From Umbelopsis ramanniana AG (Eukaryota; Mucoromycota; Umbelopsidomycetes; Umbelopsidales; Umbelopsidaceae), in NCBI RefSeq assembly GCF_025399195.1, contig NW_026252138.1, positions 1-64,000 of the forward strand: a stretch of DNA of 64,000 bases. The letters run 5' to 3'. A model generated the notes under the pieces. That model searched no databases. It was given only the letters and a program-made list of their open reading frames with translations, and was not told the DNA's origin. Below are positions 48,285 to 60,509 of this stretch, one piece after another. The position numbers and the translations under genes are program-made. Position 1 is the first letter of the stretch; each line of letters starts with the position of its first letter.

Positions 48285-51200
48285 TTACAAATATGGTCTA
48301 TCGTCAGGATCATCTACGACAAAGTCATCGTCTTCCTCCTCTTCTTCGTCGTCCACTTGATCTTGGTATTCATCCTCGTCAGAATCGTTATCTGTTCTTG
48401 TACTTCTGCGACCTCGTTCCGTTTTCGCAAGCGGCAAAGTTGGATCTATAAGAGAGGTCACATTAGATGGGAGTGCCACGAAACCAAAACAGTTAGTGAA
48501 AGAGACGTACTTTGGAGCCGAGTTTTGAACATGCGCGCCAGCTTGACAGCATTTTTATAGATTATGGAGGTCTCGTCATTATACTTTTGAGCATTCTTTC
48601 GTATCCGTTCTACATCCTCAATCACAGCCTGAAGTGGTGGGTTAGTCACAATGAGGTTGTCAAACAGTGGGATACCTTAAAAATTGCGCTTTACCTCTGC
48701 GTGGCGGTAAAAGTTGTTATTAAGCCTATTAAGCACCATGTTGATACATACTGGGTATGCAATTTGTAACAAGTAGTCCGGATAATCATGCCAAGGAACA
48801 TGCTCTACGAAAAGCTCATAATCTTCCTCCTCTTTCAACCAGTGCAGTACATCGATTGCACGTTTTTTGACGTCGTCGGCAAGATACTCTGCATTGTCAT
48901 AGCGCTGGAAAAGATCTTGCCCTCGCGGAACCAGCTCCCAAGGACTAAGATTTTCAGGTGGTGAAGTTGGGTCATCCCTAGGCAGCAAATGAAATCGTCA
49001 ATAACAATAAAGAAAATACAGCGTCCAATTTGGTATAAATGACTTACCAAACAATGTGGAAATAGGCCCAAGGACTTGGTAAATTAAGCTCATCCCAATG
49101 ACCACAATCCGTTTGGATCCCTACAATCGTGCCAGGATAAGCGCCATTATCATAAACAGCGTCAACCTGTTGTCCTATCGCTAGATAGCTCCAGATTTCC
49201 ATAGACGACAAGAAGCGGTTCCATAATACCAAGAATTCTGGACAATTGTCCTCATCGCAATAGTCAATGGTGATATCGCGACCTGAACTACGCCATTTGG
49301 GTTCAGCTTTCTGGAATAAAGCTTCTTGTATATTGGTAAGGGTTTGCAAGCGCAGTTTTAAGCGACAGAAGGTAGGCGGCCCCACTTGCCATTGGTAGCC
49401 AATGACACGGGCAAATAGCATTTTACCAGAAGTGGTTACAGGCCCGTGTCTAGGATTGAAGTTGTGGATATAGGCAGATCGACTCCAGTATTCTTCATGG
49501 CCTTCTACGCATATAACAATAATGTCGTCTACTTGAGGATGGTAAGGCGACAGCCGTCTTGTTTCCATTCTAATCCATTCGGTGGGCTCATAGTCCGTGA
49601 GTTCCAGCCCTTGTGGTGCCTCCAAAGACGAGGTATTGTCGGCCTGATCAGGGGGAGGATTCTTCCTTGGTCGGCCACGTTTCTTTACTGGCATAGCGAC
49701 GGGTTCTTGGACTTCAACTGACTGTAAACGTCGTCGTTTGACAGAAGGTCCCTCCATGAAATCTTGATCATCTTGATCATCGTCCTCATCATCCTCGTCT
49801 TCATCATAGACAATAGCCCGTCGTTTAATAGGTCGTGTTGTAGTCGGTAAAGTCTCACGGGCTTCATCCTTAAAATCTTCATCATCGCTGGTCTTTGCTC
49901 CATTTCGTTGTGAAATGTTAGACCCAACCACATCGACATCTTCGCTTTCATCATCACTACGGCCGCTTTCAATGAATTCCTTATCGGTATCATCATCTTC
50001 AGCATAAGAGATTTGTCGATTTCGACTACGTCGCATATGACGTGATGAATCAGTCCCATCAGAATCGGCACTCTGTAATCTTCTTGTCTTCTTTGGGCGA
50101 CCTCGCCGCCTCCGTCCAGTGGAGGTGGAGGGTCGGCTAGAACTTCCATTTCTGTCTGCTGGTGGTCGACCACGGCGTTTCGGTCGACCTCTACTTTTAC
50201 GTCTTGCTCTATATCCACTATCGCCAGCTTCATCGTCCTCTACAAATTCATCATCGTCAATACCAGCATTTGAGGCCAAGTCGTCAGCAGCCAGGCCACC
50301 ATTGGAGTCATCCTCCGATTCGTCGCTGCTAGCACTACCATCTTGCACATCCGTGTAGTCTTCATCGTCAGATTCGTCATTTTCCGCAGCACGTATGGGA
50401 ATATCAAAGATAGCCAAGTCTTCGGTTTCTTCTTCTTCAATATGAACGAAGTCTTTTCGCTTTTTAGACGCCTTTGCACGGTCGATTTTAGGTACTGCCG
50501 CAATACGAGCTTGCTTTGCCCTACAAGGAAATTTCCAGTCAACCATATTGTGTCAAAGCGTGCATTGCGAATCCTGTCAAGAAGTGTTTACTTACTGCTG
50601 CATCTCCTCATTGTACCAAGCACGACGTTGCTGTTCTTCGAATTCAAAGTACTTGTTTGTCAAGGGCAAATTTCGACCTTTGATTAAATGGACATTTAGT
50701 TCAAACGTCTTTCCAGATGCATATGTCTACTTGCACAGCACAATACTTACCGTAACCTGCTGGCTTCTGATGTGGGTATTCGACGCCACCCCAATCAATG
50801 ATAAGACTGCGGTCCATCATATGTGGTGGAAGCTATGGTCAAGAAAAAGGGTTAAGATATTTGTACTGAACAGGATTCTCAACACATGCATGAAAGACTT
50901 TAGTTCATTTACCTGTGTTTGTTCGTCAATAAAATTCCAATTTTCATCGTATCGAACAGGCAAAAAGTCTGTCCAGAACTGCTGTCCGCGTTGCCAAGTC
51001 TTTGTCTGTGCATATGGCTGAGTTGGTTGACCAACACCGAATAATACACACTTTCCTTCAGAATCCGTAACAGCGTACATCATACCTAGAGCAACATCTT
51101 ATTAGGACTCAGGAAAATTTGATTGACATATAGTGTGGACCATTCTGCTTACCGTCTTTCGAAAATTTACAGTCAAGTAAATTGCGCTCAGGATAGTAAT

Positions 51201-53521
51201 GACAGCTCATCTGCGTATAGGTCGCCAGGTCCCATAGAATTGCACGGCCATCATAGCCAGCAGATAGCACGGTTCTGGGATCCGTAGGATGAACATCCAC
51301 GGCATACGTCTCTTCAGTGTGCCCAATAAGTGATCCCATGAGTTTTCCGGTCGTGGAATTGAACACCTTCAGATCGCCATACGTCGTCGCTATAATGCAT
51401 GCTGAATCATCCAAACTCCAAGCGATCATGGAAACATATGCAGATTCCCTGGAAGGAGGACCTTGTGGGCCTTGCATTTGAACATCTCCAGCTACACCTG
51501 AATTATCGAATCCATTCTGTTCTTGGTTGACGTTATTTGTATTTCGACGTGAACGCATATTATAGCTTGGAGTTTCTCCCATATGGTCTCTATCGTCACC
51601 AGGAGCATTCGAGGGTCTGTCTCCGTTGGATGACGGGTCTTGAGTTGGGTCAGCTGATTGATTCGTATCGGAAGGAGCCACAGGTGTCTCATTATTAGTG
51701 GATTGGATTGTAGCGACAGTTGACATTCGTCTAGCAGGCTGTGGAGTTGATTGCGGCTGGGTATTTGGCTGCTGCGTTTGCTCCGTTGTAGATGTACTTT
51801 TCTCCTTGATGTCCAGAACAAGAGATTTCCATTCGTTGGTTACGCCATCGATGTACCAAATTCGAGCTGTGCCATCCATACAACCGCTCAAGATCTTCTT
51901 TCCATCATGGCTGTAAGCAATATCTGTAATACCGCCATGGTGACCCTCTAAGTTGGCCATGGGAATAACATTCGAAGATTCCAGAGCCGACATATCGAAG
52001 TTTTGCATCAAGCTAGGTCGGCCCTTTTTCTTTGGTCGTCTCAAGGTATTGCCATCCAATTCACTACCGCTACCACTCTCCACCGCCTGAGAGGCACCAT
52101 TCATTGAATATTCGGCAATACTTGTCTGTCCCTTCAAGGTAGAAAAGACATGTACGATGCCGTCGTCTCCAGCAACAGCGAATTGAGTTCCAGATCGATT
52201 AAATGACGCACAGCGAACTTGATCTTTAAGTCGGAATCGGCAAGGAAATGTAAGAGGGGCGTGTGGATCGAAGAATTGCAGAGTTTGACGATCCCACTTC
52301 CACAATCGCACCATGCCGTCTTCACTAGTCGCCATTAAGTAGCGAGTATCATTCATGGGCGAGGGAGAGAAGTTAACGGTGGTAAATCCCTTTCTCTAGA
52401 AACCGTTCAGAAGGGTTAATTATGAGTTATATTATAATAGATCTGTTTGTTTGAACTTACGGCGGTGGTGCCAGAAGTGAGAACGGCAATAGGACGAAAA
52501 TCTTTCAAACTCCAAACTCGGATAACGCCATCAGTAGACGTGGTGGCCAAAAGGGTGTTTTCTTCATTCAATGTCAAATCGGTTATTTCCTTTTGATGTC
52601 CACGCAGAGTATATATCAGGTATCCAGTTCGAGCGCACCATATCTTGACGAGATAGTCGTCGCTGCCAGTGATGACACGTAGACCAGCTTTATCGAACGT
52701 AACGCAATAAATTGGAAATCGATGCCCGAATAGCGTCACTAGCTCCTTATAAGACTTTGATACAAACGTAGGTTGTCGTTGATCTCGCAATACATTGCCT
52801 CCCAATTCACGGCCTGTCAACGCTAAACAAGAATTGAAGACTTGACGATTTGGATGCGAATATATGTGCTTTCCAAGGCGTGATCGTGGTGCTCTAGGAA
52901 TATAAGGCTTGTCGTTATGTACGGAGATAGTCCTCAACAATGAAGCGTCACCTGGTCCCAATAATGTAGAAGAGCCTTTGGCGGGCGGTGGTAAGAGGGT
53001 ATCGGTATGTTGAACGAGTCTTTGCAACAAATCATGAAGATGAGAGCTCGCGATATGAGAATTACGAGAGGTCTATTGAGATATAGAGCACTGGATTTAG
53101 ACGGACAGCAGGAGGTATAACGTGAAGTTTAAAAAAAACTTACTAGTTCCTCGAGAGTTAATGGGTGAGATTCGCCTTTCCAATTGAATCGACAAGGTAG
53201 TAGCTCAGGGTGTTGCTCAGTCAGTTCCGTCGCTAGGGCTGCTGAGGCGGCTTTACAGGGACCCGACGCTAGGAAGCGCGCGATCAGAAAGTAAAGCTAG
53301 TATTGGTGAATGTTAGGGTAAAAAAGTATTATGGTTACTGGGACATTGCAGCTACCAAAAAAAAAGGAAGTCCAATGCAAAGCACATACCTCTGCAAGTG
53401 GATTCGATTGCAGCAATGGGAAAGGAAAAATATGAATTGAGCACAGGTAACTTAAAAGTGATTGATCTAAGGGCGATTCCCTTACCTCTGTCAGTCTGCG
53501 TCTCCATGAACAAAATGGCAT
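48285..53521 (-). CDS. BRWD/PHIP-type WD40-bromodomain chromatin protein
   Basis: Eleven exons give about 1471 residues: 53521-53486, 53296-53144, 53072-52461, 52395-51153, 51085-50913, 50832-50751, 50677-50596, 50520-49048, 48977-48695, 48628-48511, 48445-48285. The order follows the BRWD1/3-PHIP family: N-terminal ELYFLIARFL helix, WD40 repeats (about 150-650, e.g. TLFGHRFPIYCV; IWCARTGYLIYTLRGH; GHTEETYAVDVHPTDPRTVLSAGYDG), a WGGVEYPHQKPAGY linker, a basic/acidic disordered stretch with AT-hook-like RGRPKRRGRPP, a cryptic Tudor-like region, and a bromodomain (YLLQIAYPVCINMVLNRLNNNFYRH to AQKYNDETSIIYKNA, with the acetyl-lysine Asn in YNDE). PHIP/BRWD proteins bind methylated H3K4 and CRL4 ligase. 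Start and first donor are uncertain: a second in-frame donor at 53391/53390 would lengthen exon 1. Confidence 0.88.
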
Positions 53522-53795
53522 GCAGGTGGGCAAAAGAGAAAAGAGGTGAGCGCGGTGTAGCGAAGTATTATAAAATCAAAGTCCGACTGGGTTATTTCAT
53601 ATTGTGACACACCTCTTGGCGACCTTCTCTTCCTGTCTTTTTGCCTTGAAGAGAGGCAAGGGATGTGCTTTGGTCACCATTTAACACTGTTAAATGTTAG
53701 ATAATGAAATAGACTATGATACTATGAGAAAATGATGTGACTCAAAGTCGAAATACATGAGTATTAAGCAAGTGTGTATTCAATTTGATTGTTCC

Positions 53796-54200
53796 TTAAA
53801 CTCGATGTCGCGTCGTATACGCGTTCATTGTCTTCGTGTTGAAGCTTGATGATTTTTTTTTCGGAGGAAATTGTTGGCTTTGTGCCTTTAGCCGGGGTGT
53901 ATCAAAGCCAAGCACCAGTAAAAAATAGAGCTGAAATTTTTTTTTAAATATTTTATTATTCATGGTTGAAATGGTTGATGGTATTATGGCATTTATACAA
54001 TGGAATAGCATGCAGGAATTGGTTGAAAGCGAAGTGCACAGAGCAAGCTCCAAGCTACTTTTTGGCTTGGACGCTCTGACATTCTTCATCTCAGCCCAAA
54101 ACTCCTTGTCGGCGTTTAAAAATGCGAGTTTCCATATCTGGCTATGCTCAGTCATTTGGTGGAGGTTGCGACGCTTCCTAGCTGCCTTCGCTGATATCAT
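53796..54200 (-). CDS. Hypothetical small protein
   Basis: This is an open frame of 134 codons from an ATG at 54200. The first 55 residues are charged and helical (begins MISAKAARKRRNLHQMTEHS, later FLNADKEFWAEMKN), and look like protein. The rest is of lower quality, with a short hydrophobic patch (LYFLLVLGF) and a basic C-terminus. No family or domain is recognised and no clear promoter is seen. A chance frame cannot be excluded. Confidence 0.22.
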   Translation of the reverse strand: MISAKAARKRRNLHQMTEHSQIWKLAFLNADKEFWAEMKNVRASKPKSSLELALCTSLSTNSCMLFHCINAIIPSTISTMNNKIFKKKFQLYFLLVLGFDTPRLKAQSQQFPPKKKSSSFNTKTMNAYTTRHRV

Positions 54201-54453
54201 TTGCTACAGTTGGATTTGCTTGAGGCAGAAGCAAAGATATAAGTTATTTCTTTTCAATTCCTTCCACTGACAGGCGTATAAACTGTCGCAACGTCTCTAC
54301 TTCGAACATCAATATTTTATCACCCAGAACAGAGCGGCTATTAGTGGAAGAAATGTACCTTGAAGGGTTATGAATAAAGCACTATCCCATTATGACATAT
54401 TGGCCTCATTATCGGCACATTTTGTCAGGATATAAAAATTCTACAATATACTG

Positions 54454-54639
54454 ATGCTTAAACGCTCCTTGAGGCAGCTTAAGCTATGGCTGCTTGACGG
54501 TACTACTGCTACACCTGTTTATCAGTTGGATCAAGAAATTTACTACTTGCAATTGAAACGCTTCATCGCATTAAGCTTCACCCTTATTTTATTTTTAATC
54601 GCATGTGTAGCTATATTGACAATTGATTCCAAATTCTAG
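54454..54639 (+). CDS. Hypothetical single-pass membrane peptide
   Basis: This is a 61-codon frame opening 20 nt after a TATA-like GATATAAAAATT (about 54429-54440). It has a basic N-terminus (LKRSLRQLKLWLL) and a clear hydrophobic segment at residues 38-56 (FIALSFTLILFLIACVAIL). TATA spacing is too short for normal fungal initiation, and no homologue is recognised, so it may be chance. Confidence 0.2.
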   Translation: MLKRSLRQLKLWLLDGTTATPVYQLDQEIYYLQLKRFIALSFTLILFLIACVAILTIDSKF

Positions 54640-56449
54640 CCTAGAAGCGAAGCATACAAAAAAATGAGTTCTTTTTTTTTCGACGATTTTCGCGGAGAGT
54701 AGCGATGTCACGTTTATCCATCGCGATCGAGTCTCTCACCCTTTCAAAAAGAAAAGTTACCCCTTCTGGCGGATATCATCACATTCTGTGCTTTCATCTC
54801 GGTCCCAAATCAAGAAACACAGTAACGGTGAAGTAAACGTGATCTATTGCTGCAGCCGGTATTATTTTCTGCCATAGTCTACTTTCAATGAACGACTGTC
54901 CAAAGATTGATATGAAATCTCGAGAATCCCGAGCTTTATGAAACATAAATGCGCTGCACATCTCTAAATATTTTTCATTTTACTAAGCGTCATAAATATA
55001 TGAAAGTAGCAATATTGCATTGGAGCATTGTTGGCAAAAGCTAGCATGATAGCAGGAAAACCGTTTCAAAATCCCTCCGAATTCCTACTGCATATATGTG
55101 CGCCTTTATCAACGGACGTTGAGCATTGCCATTTGCTAAGAGGATTTCTCTTTAAAACTTTGTCTTTATCACCTAAAGTAATGGGACGGATATCGATTGG
55201 CGTCTGTATAAAGTGACGAGACATGCATCTGCGCATCGACTGAAATCCTTTGATAAGAACAGTTTACAATCCTATCATTCTGATCTTGCACACTCTTTGA
55301 AAGATCACTATACTTTTCATATCCTGTTGTGTGCATTGTCCTACCGTTACAAGCATAGAAAATGAAAGTAAATTGTGTTGTGTGCGACAGTGGAAATGTC
55401 CTTGCGCATGTGTTCGGTTAAAAAAAATTGGGTTCCTGCGTGGGACAAAGCATCACTGCAACGAGTTTAACGGCGTGAGGTATGTCAAAACAGCCAACCG
55501 ATAAGCGAAACAACATTTATCCCCGGTTACTAAATTTTTATGTACCATGGCATTATCCAGGGTGAATATAAGCGACGATAAGCTGGATAGATGGCTACAA
55601 TCTAAGCTGCGTGTTGCAAGTGGTTTTTGGAAAATGGACTCATGCAACAAATCGATTGGCTACTTGTAACCAGCAGCAACTTGGACTGAAAACCATGTTT
55701 ATTTCTCGGTGATTTAGTAAACAGCTTCTACTAGTTCTTTTTAGAGAAACATTCATTACGATATGCATACTGGTACATGCCTCCTTTCACCCAAATGTTG
55801 GGAACGAACTTCCGAGTCATGAACATAACAGTTTGTTGGAATGGTATTGATGTAAAGTAGTACCAACCAAAAGCGGCGACCACAACCTTTTTTTGGACAC
55901 TTTATTGGGCATCTACGACTGGGGTAGCTAGTGCGTTAGATGTGCGATTGGTGCGATAATACCCCGGTCAATTGTTTGCAGACTCTACCCTTCACAGGTT
56001 ACACTGGACAATGATGTTGGACAGAACGTGAATCGATTATGCCTTTCTGTATTGGGTAACCCGAACGACTCACCCACCACAAGCCAATCAAGGCAAATCA
56101 ACCCACAGCGCGTTATGAAGAACTACCCAGGTGGGCTGAAGCTGGGCGTGATTTTTAACAAAGAACAGCTGGGTTAAAATTTGTGATTTATTTTACTTTT
56201 TTGTTCAAAACGTGGAGTAGTACTATGGACAAATTATGATAGCATGCCGAGCCGATGCAGCTTAAAAAAAAAAAAATGTGTGTAAAATGGGGTGCGAATG
56301 CGGTGGTATCTGAGTGAGAACAGGGTAGGGGTGAAGACTATGTACAAGCAAACAAATGAGCAGGAATTCTTAAAACGATGGGAAGAGGGCACAACGGCTG
56401 GGCAGGAGAAGAGAGATTTACAAAAAGAAAAAGCTTGAAGAGATTGTGT

Positions 56450-57714
56450 CTAATCACACCGTTCCTGCATACGGTTGAGTATGTCCAATAACGTCTCTAA
56501 TCCCAAGATGTAACCTTGGTCAGGTTGATCGGGATGGGAAGGTGGGTATGTCATGTCTTTCATACCAGCAAACATCTCATCATCGAGAACCGAATGAGCA
56601 AAATCGATCATGCGGATTTCAATATCACTTGTTGAACAAGGGTCACCGTCATAAATGACCAATAAGCTGGAGCCGAAGAAACGATAGGAAGGTAATTGAG
56701 AAATCGAGTGTAACAAGCATTTGAGTTTTCTTTGAAGCATTGAAACATGTTGAGTCAGCAGTTTGTTTCCATCATGCAAAAAGTCAAAAAGGTGCTGCTC
56801 AAACGATTGGGCGGTAAGCTTTCTGCCGCTGTACTTGTTTTCGAAATGGATTTCGCCAGTGTGCGCCTTAAAAATCTGTTAAGAGAAAAAAAATATAAAA
56901 AAATTAGTGACCCCTTTTGAACAAAGACCATTCAATTTGCTCCACGTGCCTGCATTCCACATATTCTCACTCCAAGTAATGCGCTGGTAGAGTCCTGGCA
57001 TTTTCTGGTTTGACTATACATCTTGGTGGGCGTGCAATCGACGCCATATTGCCGTGTACCCATTTTCAAATCCAGAATACATGGTCTTTTTAAACCGTCG
57101 GTAAGGTCTTGTATGACAACGTAGTGTTGTTGTTGATGGCTGGCATGCCCTGAATTCTGTGGTACAATGGTTGGTGCTGGGGACCAGCTCGACACCGGAT
57201 CTTGATAAGGTGTAGCAGACGGTATGGAGAAGTAGTTTACTTCGTCGTCGTCCTCCTCCTCTTCACCATCATCACATGATAATTCCGGCGAAGAAGCTAG
57301 CGGGGATTCCTCCTGTATGTGCGTAGATACCGGAGGAGAAGGCAAATGATCATTAGGACTTGGCCATGCTGGCTGTTGGTGAAGAGCGGTGGTTGCCTGA
57401 GCGTCTATGACTTGATGCAGTAATAATTCTTGGAGTTTAGACTTTGGTAAGACCGAAGATATAACATGCCTGTTATTATCAAATTCAATATGAGGTGCAT
57501 TGTACTTGTTGTACGTAACGTTGATAGTACCAAAGTAGTATGGAGTGAATGGCTTCAATGCCGGTACCATTCTTGAGTACATTTGAATTTCGCGCGATGA
57601 GCTCTCCTTACATATGACGCCTGGACACACACGAAAGATAGACACATGGCCCCCAACTTTATGGTCAAATGGTAATAATGGTATGGTCATCGAAATGCAG
57701 CCTTGACTAGGCAT
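56450..57714 (-). CDS. KCS1: Inositol hexakisphosphate kinase (Kcs1/IP6K family)
   Basis: Two exons (57714-56950 and 56875-56450) encode 396 residues. The IPK signature PxxxDxKxG is at 211-219 (PCILDLKMG), continuing into TRQYG as in Kcs1/IP6K. Upstream is PFDHKVGGH with [13 protein letters not shown], the ATP-binding N-lobe. Downstream are [11 protein letters not shown] and the catalytic/metal-binding IDFAHS. An acidic disordered insert (residues about 130-180) separates the N-lobe from the core. The enzyme makes 5-InsP7, a signal for phosphate status and vacuole function. The intron 56949-56876 begins GC, not GT; splicing it joins GMQ to [18 protein letters not shown], as the family requires. 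Yeast Kcs1 is over 1000 residues, so this is a compact, animal-like form. An upstream 5' exon is possible, as an acceptor lies just before the ATG. Confidence 0.9.
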
Positions 57715-59278
57715 GAGCTCTGATGAATATAATGGAAAGAAGAAAGAAAAAGAAATTGGAAAGGAAAAAATCAAATTCAAATAATGACGCAGAGAGAGTG
57801 TTCAAAATTTTCGCACCCCATTGGATTTGCCAAATCAGGAATTGCGCTGTCAAGTAAAAAGGTTTCAGCTAATCCCCAAATTTTTTATGTTCAGTAATAC
57901 TTTTTTTTTTTAATGAAGAAGGTATTCAGTAAGAATTGCCATGTTTACGAAAACGTTGTCATTTGGTTGGTGGTCATAATTAGGTCAATGTTTCACTACT
58001 TGACCGTTGGATTTCTAAATTCTTCAATGTTGAGATTTTCAGTCTCAGAACCTGTGCGCAGCCCTTTTTATTATCCCCGCTTACCGTTGTTGTCTATTAA
58101 GCTGCTGCTGGGTAATCCCCCATTGTTGGGTTGCATCGGTTGAGTTTATCATTTTATGGACGAGCGACACTCTGTACGCACATACTGGATATGATGGGGG
58201 GATCGGCTGTACGTTTTAGCAGGGGATCCGGCTGGAAACTAGATGATTGCGGTAAAAAGAATGTAGATCACTTTTTTAATAATGCATATGAGAGTTTGAA
58301 TATAATTCATGTCTTGAGAGAGCTACAACATAACGATTGAAGCTATCGGTGATAATTCTTTCAATTTTAGTATTAGGGACGGAAATATTGGAAGCTAGGC
58401 GGAATAGAACCTAAACTCTCTTACCCCAGACTCAACTTCTGTTTCAGCGTCTGGTGTTCAAAGAGCGATCATCCACGCTGTCAAAAAGGAACCAAATCGT
58501 CAGGTTGATAAGACGATCACGTTGCCATTGTAACTGGTGTGATCGTCTATAGCATCTCACTTTATACTAACAGGACCCCTTATGATTCGTACCGTTGGCC
58601 TGCCTCACTTCGAGCATTACGCATGTTTCTGCTACAATTGGTAAACCGATTGCATTGAAAATTATCGGCAGACAAGAAGGAGACTCAGGGACAATTAAGC
58701 TCCCCCTTCCTCCTCCAAAATTGTTATTTTACAGTCCTTTGAATGTCAGCATTGTCATTTTCAGGCTGATATCATTTATAACTGCATTCGCATCTGCATG
58801 GAGAAAGCGGTGATAAAGCGCAAATGGAGAGCCGAAATACAAACCTGGGAGGCTGTTTGTTGTAAATAACGACGATAACTCTACTATGGCCAGCATCGTG
58901 TCTGACTGAAAGAATATGATTGGTATGGTTTAATATCTCTCAATATGTCTATTATTATGCCTCTAGTTGGAAGATAACGATCGAATTGTTTTTGCATGCC
59001 CTTTAGGTTAGTTGTACCTGGCGCTTTATGCTTTTGATTGTTCCATTTTGCTGAAAGTGTGAGTGCAAAGTGACGGTCTTTTCCTTCGCTCTCCCACCAA
59101 AGGGAATTTCGATCGGACCACTGTCTCTTGATGCTCGTGACCGCCTTACGTACAGGTAATGTGTAACCGGCTGAATGAAATCACGGATATCAAATCCCAC
59201 TTTTTCTTCCATTTATCATATAGCATTGCGCGAGCATGTACTTTATTGAACAGTGGCATTTATTGAGCTTTCCAAGTC
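57715..59278. other. Intergenic region IP6K / GET1
   Basis: About 1.5 kb separates these genes. A pyrimidine-rich tract and acceptor-like site (minus strand, about 57722-57760) suggest a 5' leader intron for the kinase gene. The remainder shows short, feature-poor frames on both strands and no supported gene. Confidence 0.45.
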
Positions 59279-60093
59279 TTAGTTTTTTTTGGGTGATGGC
59301 TGAGTGCCAGTTTGGGGGCTGGCAGTAGTGGCATCGGCTTCGTCTAACTTCTTTTTCAAATAAAAATCGTTTACCAAGGATGCCAATGTCTTGCAAACAC
59401 GTCTACATGCCGCAAACCACACAGCCACGCTCACGGATCCTAAGAAATTACAATCGTGTTAGAAGCAATGGCAGCACGTGAGACCCAATGATATGCCAGC
59501 AACATACCACGCGGAGCGAAAGGCAAGCTTAGCACCCAGGCAACAGGTCCAAACCATCCGTGAGGTAAATAAAACACAGGACTTTTTCTAAACCACATCA
59601 CCGTCAAAAGCTGCGATCCATGCACAACAAAGTACAGGACGCCTTTCACCTTGACTTCAAATGCTGCTCGTTTTATGGCGATGTCTGAATCTGAGAACAT
59701 AGGCATGTTAGATGGACACAATATGAAGTACGAGTACCGGTCACTCCTTACTTGTCTTTTCTAAACTGTCAGTTGCGCTATCGCACTTTCGACGGATCTT
59801 GGCCCATTTTGCAAATTGATCTTGGGAGCTAGTTTGCGAAAGCTCGGTTCGAAGCTGCAATACTTGTTTTCGAAGCTTCCTCTGACGAACAACAGCTTGA
59901 TCCGTGCTAACTTTACTATATAGATCGTAAGTCTGGAAGAATCCAAGTTAGATGTTAGTGGTGACCATGCATAATAAGAATGGGGATTATTGTGGGAGAA
60001 TTCAAGTACCAGAGCGGTAAGGTAGGCATAACCCAGCCATAATATGGATTCTGTGCCGATCACCAGCAGCAAGATGAATGTAGCAAGAAACAT
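59279..60093 (-). CDS. GET1: Get1/WRB, receptor for tail-anchored protein insertion
   Basis: Four exons (60093-60010, 59932-59752, 59690-59508, 59439-59279) encode 202 residues. A first membrane segment (MFLATFILLLVIGTESILWLGYAYL) is followed by a cytosolic coiled coil, VVRQRKLRKQVLQLRTELSQ to FAKWAKIRRKCDSATDSLEK, the region that binds the Get3 ATPase; the FAKWAKIRRK block is diagnostic of Get1/WRB. Two further hydrophobic segments follow (GVLYFVVHGSQLLTVMWF; VAVWFAACRRVCKTLASLV), and the [23 protein letters not shown] stretch is the conserved linker between them. Get1 pairs with Get2/CAML in the ER membrane to insert tail-anchored proteins such as SNAREs. It is divergent from MDM34. Confidence 0.92.
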
Positions 60094-60509
60094 TCAATTA
60101 TGGAAAATGTGCGGAAGGTCAAAAGACAGGCATATGCGAGTAGGTCAGCACTGTATGATGTGAAGCGAGACATAAATTTAACAGTCAGGTGGATTTTATT
60201 CATGAAAGGAATAGTAAATTGGAAATGCCCATGCATTATTGTTAAACGACATTCACAGCTTGTATTCTCCCATCACTTTGTGATTCAAGCTGATTCATCA
60301 CGTAGAGCCAAACGTGAACCAGGGTGTGAAGCGGGCAATGTCGGACAGCCTACTAGAATGACGCATCGGGATTTGGGCAATTTTGAGTGTTTTTCCCAAT
60401 TATTATTTTTTTTCTTTCTCCTTTACTCTGCGCTTTGGTCTCTATTTGCTTTTCTCAGCCAAACCATTCACTCAATCAAACCCCCCTTCTCACATTTGCC
60501 TGAAAGCAA
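60094..60509. other. Divergent promoter region, GET1 / MDM34
   Basis: This 416-bp region lies between divergent start codons of two organelle-membrane genes. It has a pyrimidine-rich stretch near 60400-60440 just upstream of MDM34. No specific factor site is recognised. Confidence 0.5.

Larger units (their letters stand above)
53522..56449. other. Long intergenic region, largely featureless
   Basis: About 2.9 kb contains only the two weak small frames listed separately. The part 55900-56170 is more GC-rich than its surroundings and includes the palindrome GGGTAACCC near 56055, but no tRNA or other RNA fold could be recognised. Homopolymer A/T runs occur near 53855, 53940 and 56262. Confidence 0.45.

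Noticed and set aside
49685..50233. 182-codon frame within the BRWD gene
   Set aside because: It is a frame-shifted reading of the basic/acidic repeat-rich linker of the main exon; it is Met/Asp/Lys-rich because of the shifted GAT/GAA codons.
55900..56170. GC-richer palindromic stretch considered as a tRNA or structured RNA
   Set aside because: No cloverleaf, no B-box-like GGTTCGANTCC, and no consistent helix set; only the short palindrome GGGTAACCC is real.
58131..58813. Short frames between IP6K and GET1
   Set aside because: No domain, signal peptide or splice structure, and composition is like the surrounding non-coding DNA.
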